Below are positions 9,516 through 16,550 of a stretch of DNA of 64,000 nucleotides, in pieces. Position numbers and translations under genes: made by a program. The notes beneath the pieces are model-generated. The model saw only the letters and a list, made by a program, of their open reading frames with translations. It had not been told where the DNA came from and did no database searches. The DNA comes from Natronoglomus mannanivorans (GTDB taxonomy: Archaea > Halobacteriota > Halobacteria > Halobacteriales > Natrialbaceae): assembly GCA_025517485.1 (NCBI GenBank), contig JAOPKB010000013.1:62001-126000 (forward strand), written 5' to 3'. How positions within the stretch are numbered: position 1 is the stretch's first letter; every line of letters begins with the position of its first letter.

Positions 9516-9881
9516 CCATCGAGAAGCGGGATGATGGCCATGGCAGAACGCCGACGAAAAGGATAACGATGCTGATGTGATCGAAGGCGGCGGGGTGCTC
9601 GCTTGAAGAATGGGCGGGTCGATCACGTCCGATTCGGACACTCGATTCCTTTTTCACATTAGCTAGATACTCAGGTAGTCTCTGAGATGATATACCAGTC
9701 ACGTCTCCGTCGACGAACCTCCTATCACGTTCGATGCTGATCAGCCACTCCTCGAGACGCCAGTAGACGGTCGTTACTCTCCTCGATTCCGGGGACGGGT
9801 GTCGGTCACGTACGGTCTCGAGGACCGTGTGGTGAGCGGTCCTTAACAAAGCGGGTCGGGCCGCAAGGTGCCCGTACACAG
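9516..9881. other. Intergenic stretch, no confident gene
   Basis: It contains a minus-strand open frame (9502-9879, 125 codons) with a few helix-like stretches (TVYWRLEEWLISIERDR) but no recognised family, and it overlaps the end of the FG-GAP gene. I do not call it a gene. Base composition drifts lower in GC between 9640 and 9700. Confidence 0.4.
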
Positions 9882-10781
9882 ATGCGCTACACTGAGGAGG
9901 GGGAGACAGACGAACCGTCGACCGCGGCCGTTCTGGTCGTGATCTTCATCACACTGGTCGGGGTCGGTGTGACGGCGATGGTCGTCGGGGCCGGGGTCCT
10001 CGACGGTGACGAGCCGGTCCGACCGGATATCGTCGACGACGGGACGTCTGGTAACGCCCCGGACAGCGGCGACGCTCAGTCGAGCCCGAATATCACCGTC
10101 TCGAGTGACAGTAGTACCGCAGATGGGAGTGACGACGACGACGACGATGGGGACTCGAGCGTCCCCGTCGGGGACGGCGACGGCACTGGCGACGGTGACG
10201 GCACTGTGGATGACAACGACTCGGTCGGCGAGTCCAACGAGAGTGACGATACCGACTCGGCCGACGACAGTGATGATGACAGCGACGGAGTCGACGACAG
10301 TAACGGTGACGATGGGGACTCGAGCGACGATGAGAGTACTGAAGACGAAGAAAGCGACGACGAGGGTGATGACAGCCCCGACGACGGATCCACTGATGAT
10401 GGGGACGAGTCCGACGACAGCGATGGAGTCGACGACAGTGACGATGACGAGTCCGCCGAGTCGGGTGACGAAGAGAGTAACGAAGACGAAGAAAGCGACG
10501 AAGCGGACGACGAGACCGGATCCGACGACGGTGGGGATGCGACAGACGAGGAAGACGAGGGGGACGACACCGACGGGAGCGATAGCGACAGTGAGACTGA
10601 CAGCGGTGATGATGAATCCGACGACGAGAGCGAAGCGGACGAAGACGACGGCGAGTCCGACGTAGAAGACGGTGAGGACGACGGTGGAGACGATGACAGT
10701 TCCGATCCCACGGACGGGAGCGGTGAAGACGACGGTGACGAAGCGGACGACGGGAACGAAAGCACCGAAGACGACGAGTAA
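9882..10781 (+). CDS. Membrane-anchored Ser/Asp-rich low-complexity protein
   Basis: In this 299-residue protein, residues about 14-38 (TAAVLVVIFITLVGVGVTAMVVGAG) form one transmembrane helix after a short acidic N-terminus. The rest, about 250 residues, is almost only D, S, E and G with N and T, in irregular SDD/DDS/DGD runs; there is no aromatic core, so it is disordered. Net charge is extreme even for a halophile. By analogy with Ser-Asp surface stalks it may bind Ca2+/Mg2+ or act as a spacer in the cell envelope. It lies between the FG-GAP protein and a glycosyltransferase, consistent with an envelope role. No family is recognised. Confidence 0.72.
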   Translation: MRYTEEGETDEPSTAAVLVVIFITLVGVGVTAMVVGAGVLDGDEPVRPDIVDDGTSGNAPDSGDAQSSPNITVSSDSSTADGSDDDDDDGDSSVPVGDGDGTGDGDGTVDDNDSVGESNESDDTDSADDSDDDSDGVDDSNGDDGDSSDDESTEDEESDDEGDDSPDDGSTDDGDESDDSDGVDDSDDDESAESGDEESNEDEESDEADDETGSDDGGDATDEEDEGDDTDGSDSDSETDSGDDESDDESEADEDDGESDVEDGEDDGGDDDSSDPTDGSGEDDGDEADDGNESTEDDE

Positions 10782-10918
10782 CTGTTCGTATTCAGCTCTC
10801 GATTCGAGAGACGAGTAGTCGGCGTACACTCGAGCGGCGTCAGAATCGCCACACCTCCCGAAATTTCCGCTCGAGACGGTTGGCGCTCCGTGACTAGTCT
10901 TCCTTCGAGAAAGACGTG

Positions 10919-10925
10919 TTTTTTT
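10919..10925 (+). terminator. Oligo-T terminator candidate
   Basis: Seven consecutive T residues on the plus strand follow the Ser/Asp-rich gene and precede the glycosyltransferase ATG by about 27 nt. Oligo-T tracts are the usual archaeal termination signal. Confidence 0.45.
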
Positions 10926-10951
10926 ATGCTGGGACTGCGTGCCGATGGCAT

Positions 10952-12010
10952 ATGCGAATCGCGTTCGTCTCGTTCGAAACGATCCACCACCGCGACTCCG
11001 AGACGAACGAACGCCTCTGGGGCGTCATCGACCTGTTGTGCGAACGCGGTCACGAGGTCCACGTCTGTTGTGCGCAGTTCTGGGCCGGCGAGAAAACCAC
11101 CGTCGAACGCGACGACGTCGTCTATCACGGCGTCTCGGTCGGCCTCGAGGCACGGCGGTCGTTTCTGTGTCGATTGCCGTTCGTCCTGCGCTCGATCGGC
11201 CCCGACGTTATCCACGCGGGCGCGACTCCCCCGTCACAGGTGCTGGCGGCGAGTACGGGATCGACGCTCTGTCGCGTACCGCTGTTAGTCGAGTGGTACG
11301 GCGACGACCTCGAAGACGACCGTCTGACCCGCTGGGCGACCGGTCGACCCGACCGGATCGTCACTCCCTCACGACTGGTTCGGACGTGGATTCGAGAGAT
11401 CGGCGCCGATGGCGACCTGATCGACGTCGTTCCCAACCACGTCGACCTCGAGTTGATCAAGGAGACCCCTCCCGGAGACGCCGCGGATATCGTCTATGCC
11501 CGACGGCTCGACGACGGAGCCAACCTCGAGAGCTTCCTGCTGGCTCTCGCGGAACTGCGCGATCGCGACTGGCAGGCGACGATCATCGGCGACGGACCCC
11601 AGCGAGGGATGTACGAGGATCTGACGAGGGACCTGCGTATCGAGGACCGGATCACGTTCGTCGGTGACGCGACCCTCGAGGAACGAATCGCCGCCTACCG
11701 GAGCGCGCACGTCTTCGTCCAGACCGCCGAGTTTTCCGTCTTCCCGACCGAACTGCTGTGGGCGCTGGCCTGTGGCTGTGTCGGGATCGTCGAGTACCAC
11801 GCGAACTCGAGCGCCCACGAGCTCGTCGAGGGCCGCAAGCGCGGGTTTCGGACGACGAGCGAACAGGAACTCGCGGACGCGATCCTCGACGCTGGCGACC
11901 TCGAGTACCGTGATGTCGACGACGCGTTCGAACCGTTCGGCCGACGACCGATTCTCGAGCGATATCTCCAGACCTACCGTGATCTCCAGCAGGAGTACGG
12001 ACTTCTCTGA
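10952..12010 (+). CDS. Family 4-type glycosyltransferase
   Basis: The 352-residue GT-B enzyme starts with MRIAFVSFETIHHRDSE, the N-terminal nucleotide-fold strand and the glycine/His loop. The C-terminal domain carries TIIGDGPQRGMYEDL, RITFVGDATLEERIAAYRSAHVFVQTA and EFSVFPTELLWALACG, the usual E-x7-E donor-sugar region. It would transfer a sugar from a nucleotide-sugar donor, probably for surface glycan or S-layer N-glycosylation. The ATG at 10952 is chosen because the 12 codons upstream overlap the oligo-T tract and are not conserved-looking. It stands alone, flanked by the surface protein genes. Confidence 0.88.
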   Translation: MRIAFVSFETIHHRDSETNERLWGVIDLLCERGHEVHVCCAQFWAGEKTTVERDDVVYHGVSVGLEARRSFLCRLPFVLRSIGPDVIHAGATPPSQVLAASTGSTLCRVPLLVEWYGDDLEDDRLTRWATGRPDRIVTPSRLVRTWIREIGADGDLIDVVPNHVDLELIKETPPGDAADIVYARRLDDGANLESFLLALAELRDRDWQATIIGDGPQRGMYEDLTRDLRIEDRITFVGDATLEERIAAYRSAHVFVQTAEFSVFPTELLWALACGCVGIVEYHANSSAHELVEGRKRGFRTTSEQELADAILDAGDLEYRDVDDAFEPFGRRPILERYLQTYRDLQQEYGLL

Positions 12011-12250
12011 CGGTCGATCGAGGTTGTCGGCCGAGGTGGGTCAGGGTCAGTGACTTGCCGCTCGGTTCCGGTTTCCAGCTCGTCGTGTACGGTTCACACT
12101 CGAGGTCTGGTTCACAGCGTTCGGTCTCTGTTACTCGTCGCCTCTCGGGTTCACGCACGAAAGACGACGAGTGAAGATGAAGTGGTGTCCACGAAGTACA
12201 GATGGCCCGTTTACGCCCGATACGAGGTCTTTATCGGACAAGCGAGTAGT

Positions 12251-12553
12251 TCACGAGTGGACTGTAACCGAACCGTTACCGTGAACGACGACGCGATAGC
12301 CCAGATACTGGAAGTCTACCTGACCGACGGTGGTCTCGCCTCGAGACAGGAACAGATCGTTCAACGCGTCGGGGTTGATGGAGTCGGCCAGTGGTGGTAA
12401 CTCGACGGGATCTGCATCACGGGCTTCGGCGACTGCTGTGACGACTGCGTAGACGGGTGTGTTCTCGGAGTCTCGCTCCCAGCTCGCGTCTGCGAGAACG
12501 GGTGCATCGTTCGAAGCGTCACGCGTGGTCGGCCGAGCGCTCATGTTTGCCAT
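12251..12553 (-). CDS. HalOD1 output-domain protein
   Basis: The 100-residue protein has the HalOD1 pattern: P-x-Y-AVVTAVAEARDADPVELPPLADSI then NPDALNDLF, and a terminal strand VDFQYLGYRVVVHGNGSVTV. HalOD1 is a small haloarchaeal output domain inferred to act in signalling or regulation, often fused to receiver domains; here it is free-standing. A TATA box lies 25 nt before the ATG at 12553, so the mRNA is probably leaderless from that codon; the ATG at 12544 is the alternative. Confidence 0.82.
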   Translation of the reverse strand: MANMSARPTTRDASNDAPVLADASWERDSENTPVYAVVTAVAEARDADPVELPPLADSINPDALNDLFLSRGETTVGQVDFQYLGYRVVVHGNGSVTVHS

Positions 12554-12574
12554 GAACCGGAATCCAACGAACTG

Positions 12575-12582
12575 TTATAAAA
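12575..12582 (-). promoter_or_regulatory. TATA element of the HalOD1 gene
   Basis: Plus-strand ttataaaa reads as ttttataa on the coding strand and is centred about 25 nt upstream of the ATG at 12553, the spacing expected for a leaderless start. Confidence 0.6.
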
Positions 12583-12792
12583 GCCTTCCCAAAACATATC
12601 GCATGTTGGAAGGTGAGACTATTACCGTAGACTATCGTTCGGTCGTCGTGTGACGGGGTGGCGCTGGTTCTGTGCGTTCTTCGATTCGCTACTCGGGCTG
12701 TCTCACCAGCACGGACACGACAGCTGTGACAGTTCGTTCTCGCTCGAGTTCCGGTCTCCCCGGGGAGACGACCGACGAGATCGTCGAGACGG

Positions 12793-15264
12793 TCAGTCGT
12801 CTCCGTCGAATCCCCTCGGATCGCGCGCCGCCAGCGCCGTCCGCACCGCGGCGACGTTCTCGGGGACGTCGTGGACGCGCACGATATCGGCTCCGCGATC
12901 GACGGCGAGCGCCGACGCCGCGACCGTCGCCGCGCCCCGCTCGTCGGGTCCACAGCCGGCTTTCTCGAACATCGACTTGTGGGAGTGACCCACGAGAATC
13001 GGACAGCCCAGTGCCTGTAGCTCCTCGAGGCGGCCCAGCAGTTCGAAGCTCTCGGTCGGCGACTTGCCAAAGCCCAGACCGGGATCGACGATGATCTGCT
13101 CCCGATCGAGACCCGCTTTCTCCGCCAGCAGGATCCGTTCGGTGAGCTGGTCGACGACGTCCTCGACGACGTCGTCGTAGGTCACGTCTCGGCCGGCGAC
13201 GACGGGCGCGTCGATGCTGTGCATCACACACAGCGGGACGTCGTGCTCGGCGGCGACGAAGCGCATCTCGGGGTCCTCGAGTCCGGAGACGTCGTTCAGG
13301 ATATCGGCGCCGGCCTCGAGGGCGGCTTCGGCGACGGCCGCCTTTCGGGTGTCGACCGAGACGAGGGCGTCCAGCTCTCGAACCCGTTCGATGACGGGGA
13401 CGATCCGGTCGGTCTCCGTTTCGACGGGGACGTGCTCGGCGCCGGGCCGGGTCGACTCCCCGCCGATGTCGATCACGTCGACGCCCGCCTCGACCATCGC
13501 TTCGGCGCGGTCGACGGCGTCCTCGACGGCGTTGTACTCGCCGCCGTCGTGGAAGCTATCGGGGGTAACGTTCAGGATTCCCATGACGCTCGAGCGCTCT
13601 TGCCACGGATAGCGCGGCTCCGACGGTTCGATGCCGATCTCGAGGCCCTCGCGGAGTTCGCGGGCGACCGTCGCCAGTCCGTACGGCTGGGCCTCGAGTT
13701 TCTCGATCAGTCGTTTGAACTGCGAGAGCGTGCCCATCAGGACGACGTCGACGAGTTCCTCGTCGCGCTGGAGTCCGGAGAGCGCACACTCGCCGCCGAT
13801 GCTCAACAGCTCCTGTTTCAGATACGACGCCTGTCGGTACTGCAAGTTCGTCTTGACGACGCGATGAACCGCTTTCCCACGCATTCGCCAGACGCCCTCC
13901 TCGGTCACGCTGGCGCTCTCGAGGGCGTCGCGGGCGTCGTCGAGGTTCCGAATTCGCTTGGGAATCATCGCCCTCGTGTACCGCGAACGGGCCTCCGCGA
14001 CGGCGAACAGCGAGCCGGTGACCACCACGGCGTCTCCGGGCTCGGCGTCCTCGAGCGCGTCCGCGAACGCGTCCTGAACCGCGGCTCGGTGACGAACGTC
14101 CTCGACGCCGGTTTGCGCGAACACCTCCGCGAGCACTTCCTCGTCCTCGGCGCGCTCTAAGTTCGGCCGGCAGGTGATCACCGAGTCGGGCGTCGGCAGG
14201 GCCGCGACCATCTCCCGGTGGTCCTTGTCGTGCATCGCACCGAAGACGAGGTGGAGGTCGTCGTACTCGAACGTCGAGAGCGTCTCCGCGACCCGCTCGC
14301 AGGCGCCCGGATTGTGCGCGCCGTCGAGGACGACGAACGGCTCTCGGTCCATCACCTCGAACCGACCGGGCCAGTGGGCGTTTCGCAGCCCGCGTTCGAG
14401 GTCCGCCCGGGAGAGGTCCGCGTCCGAGACGTCCGCGGCCTGTCGCGCGAGTACGGCGGCGATGCCGGCGTTCTCGGCCTGGTGTTCGCCCAGCAGCGGG
14501 ATCTTCGTCTCGAGGGGCGGCTCCCACTGGCCGGCGATCGAGACCGCGGCTTCGGTGTGGTTCGTCCGCCCCCCGTAGCTGACGGTGACGTCGGTTTCGT
14601 CGTCGCCGTCACTGCCGACCGTGAGGACCTCTCCCGCGTGCTCGCGGACGGCCGCGAGCGCCTCCCCCGTAGTGCCGGTAACCAACGGCGTCTCGCCGTC
14701 GGGTGCGACGTGGGCTTTGTCGCGGGCGATCTCCTCGATCGTGTCGCCGAGGACGGCGGTGTGCTCTAAGGTGACGCTGGTGACCGCACTCGCGACTGGA
14801 TCGACGACGCTGGTCGCGTCGAACTTCCCGCCGATGCCGACCTCGAGGACGACGACGTCGACGTCCTCGCGGCCGAAGTGCCACAGCGCCAGCGCCGTCA
14901 TCGCCTCGAAGAACGTCGGCGAGTCGCCGTCGGCAGCGCAGTCACGGATGTAGTCTTCGGAACTCTCGACGAACGCGGCCAGTTCCGATCGGGGGAGCTT
15001 ACGGCCGTCGACTCGCACCCGCTCACGGACGTCCTCGAGATGCGGAGAGGTGTACAGCCCCACGGATAGTCCCGCTTCTCGCAGCACTCGTTCGACCATT
15101 CGCGCCGTGCTCCCCTTTCCGTTGGAGCCGGCGATTTGGACGCAGGCGAGTCCGTCGTGGGGGTCCTCGAGGTGTGCGAGTAGGTCCGCCGTCGATGCCG
15201 TTCCGGGACTCGACCGGAAGCGACGCAGATCGAAGAGAAAATTCGCCGCCTCGTGGTACTCCAT
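12793..15264 (-). CDS. folCP: Bifunctional folylpolyglutamate synthase / dihydropteroate synthase
   Basis: The 823-residue fusion has three parts. Residues 1 to about 430 are a Mur-ligase-type FolC: P-loop AGSNGKGSTARMV near residue 46, and GLYTSPHLEDVRERV. A central segment of about 110 residues (IPKRIRNLDDARDAL to LREGLEIG) matches the domain that precedes DHPS in archaea. The last 270 residues are DHPS: MGILNVTPDSFHDGG, DIGGESTRPGAE, DVSGLEDPEM and DPGLGFGKS. It makes 7,8-dihydropteroate from the pterin pyrophosphate and p-aminobenzoate, then adds glutamates. This FolC-FolP fusion is established in Haloferax and relatives. The gene is monocistronic, opposite in direction to the next operon. 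Confidence 0.95.
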   Translation of the reverse strand: MEYHEAANFLFDLRRFRSSPGTASTADLLAHLEDPHDGLACVQIAGSNGKGSTARMVERVLREAGLSVGLYTSPHLEDVRERVRVDGRKLPRSELAAFVESSEDYIRDCAADGDSPTFFEAMTALALWHFGREDVDVVVLEVGIGGKFDATSVVDPVASAVTSVTLEHTAVLGDTIEEIARDKAHVAPDGETPLVTGTTGEALAAVREHAGEVLTVGSDGDDETDVTVSYGGRTNHTEAAVSIAGQWEPPLETKIPLLGEHQAENAGIAAVLARQAADVSDADLSRADLERGLRNAHWPGRFEVMDREPFVVLDGAHNPGACERVAETLSTFEYDDLHLVFGAMHDKDHREMVAALPTPDSVITCRPNLERAEDEEVLAEVFAQTGVEDVRHRAAVQDAFADALEDAEPGDAVVVTGSLFAVAEARSRYTRAMIPKRIRNLDDARDALESASVTEEGVWRMRGKAVHRVVKTNLQYRQASYLKQELLSIGGECALSGLQRDEELVDVVLMGTLSQFKRLIEKLEAQPYGLATVARELREGLEIGIEPSEPRYPWQERSSVMGILNVTPDSFHDGGEYNAVEDAVDRAEAMVEAGVDVIDIGGESTRPGAEHVPVETETDRIVPVIERVRELDALVSVDTRKAAVAEAALEAGADILNDVSGLEDPEMRFVAAEHDVPLCVMHSIDAPVVAGRDVTYDDVVEDVVDQLTERILLAEKAGLDREQIIVDPGLGFGKSPTESFELLGRLEELQALGCPILVGHSHKSMFEKAGCGPDERGAATVAASALAVDRGADIVRVHDVPENVAAVRTALAARDPRGFDGDD

Positions 15265-15444
15265 ATCCGAACCACAGAGTCCGCTCGCTTTAGCGTGTCG
15301 GAGTCAGTCGTTCCCGGCCATCGATCGGTGAACGAAGCGACCGAACGGATTCCCGATCGACACCGGTCCGTCTCGGTCGTCGCTCCCCGCTCGTCGTCGG
15401 TTCGGCCCGTCCGAATATAGTACATATTTCCGAAGAATCAAGGG

Positions 15445-16548
15445 ATGGAGAACGAATCGTGGCGTATGTCAGGTCGCGCCCCTACTTTCCTTCGTTATAC
15501 GATCGCCGGAGCTGTCGTCCTGTGGGTTGCACTCAGCCAGCTCGGCGTGCTCGCGTTCGGGTACGGCATTCTCGCGTCGGTCGTGCCCGGCGTTCCGACG
15601 CTCACGCTCGAGATGCTCGTCGGGTTCGTCGCGTCCCCCGTGTTCGTCGTCGCACTCGGCGTCTCGTTCGCCGTCAGTGCGGTCATCGGACGGGCTCGGT
15701 ACGGGAGTCTGGCGGCGTTTTCTGTCGCAGCGACGAAACGGGTCGACGACCTGTTCGGTTACTCGCTGTTCGACGAGCCGCTGGTCGAAGGCCGGATCCG
15801 CCACGACGAGGTCTCCTGGCGCTGTCGGTACTGGGACGACGACCGCGTCGAGGTCGTCCGTCGAGAGTGTCCGTTTTGCGGGCTCGAACTGATCGAATCG
15901 TTCCTCCCCCATCACGTCGTCTTCGGCGCCAACACGGCGTTCGATCCCGGCGAGCAGGTGCGGGAAACCGCCGACGAGGCCTGGACCGACGTCTTCGGCG
16001 AGGAGACGGCCGAGGACCGGACGGAAACGCTAGCCCTCTCGTGTCCGCAGTGTAACTTCTCGATTCCGGGTGAGAAGGACGTGATGGAGGGACAGGACGG
16101 GGCTCGAGCGACGTTTCGCGGACACGTCGAGCGGATGAAGTCCGGGAACGCTCGAGGGAACCCGTTCGAGGAGTACGCCGTCGCGGCTCGGCGTGCGGCG
16201 AGTGACGATCCGACGTCAGGAGATCTGTGGGACGCGTACGTCGGACGGCAGTCCGATCCCACTCTGCTTCGGATCGGTGTGCAGCCGGCATCGGGGTCAA
16301 CATCAGCTTCGGCTTCACCCTCGTCCACGTCTCCGTCCCCAGACCGGGACGCCGACGGAACCGAACGGCCGTCTTCGAACGCGGTGGCGGCGAGGGGAGT
16401 GCCGGATCGGGATCGGGATCAGGATCGGAATGCGGACACCGAATCCGATCGAAACCGAGACGACACTCAGGACCGGAACCGGGGCCAGAACGTACGACGT
16501 CGCGACCCCGCTCACACCCCGGAGACGGCGACGAGAGGTGGTGAGTAA
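15445..16548 (+). CDS. Membrane protein with two CxxC zinc-ribbon pairs (unknown function)
   Basis: The 367-residue protein has two N-terminal transmembrane helices (about residues 18-42 and 55-80). A cytosolic domain follows with RCRYWDDDRVEVVRRECPFCGLEL and, 90 residues later, LSCPQCNFSI, a split four-cysteine zinc site. The tail of about 90 residues is low-complexity and rich in Ser then Asp/Arg (DRDRDQDRNAD). It is the first gene of an operon, and its TAA is 2 bp before the GTG of a helicase gene, so the products very likely work together. A tatagtacatat element sits about 25 nt ahead of the ATG; the ATG at 15466 is an alternative start. I do not recognise the family. Confidence 0.72.
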   Translation: MENESWRMSGRAPTFLRYTIAGAVVLWVALSQLGVLAFGYGILASVVPGVPTLTLEMLVGFVASPVFVVALGVSFAVSAVIGRARYGSLAAFSVAATKRVDDLFGYSLFDEPLVEGRIRHDEVSWRCRYWDDDRVEVVRRECPFCGLELIESFLPHHVVFGANTAFDPGEQVRETADEAWTDVFGEETAEDRTETLALSCPQCNFSIPGEKDVMEGQDGARATFRGHVERMKSGNARGNPFEEYAVAARRAASDDPTSGDLWDAYVGRQSDPTLLRIGVQPASGSTSASASPSSTSPSPDRDADGTERPSSNAVAARGVPDRDRDQDRNADTESDRNRDDTQDRNRGQNVRRRDPAHTPETATRGGE

Positions 16549-16550
16549 TC

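Noticed and set aside
9502..9879. Minus-strand 125-codon frame
   Set aside because: It overlaps the FG-GAP gene end, has no family resemblance and no TATA element; kept only as an intergenic note.
10076..11215. Minus-strand Ser-rich frame
   Set aside because: Shadow of the Ser/Asp-rich gene and the glycosyltransferase; Ser runs are complements of GAC/GAT/TCG codons.
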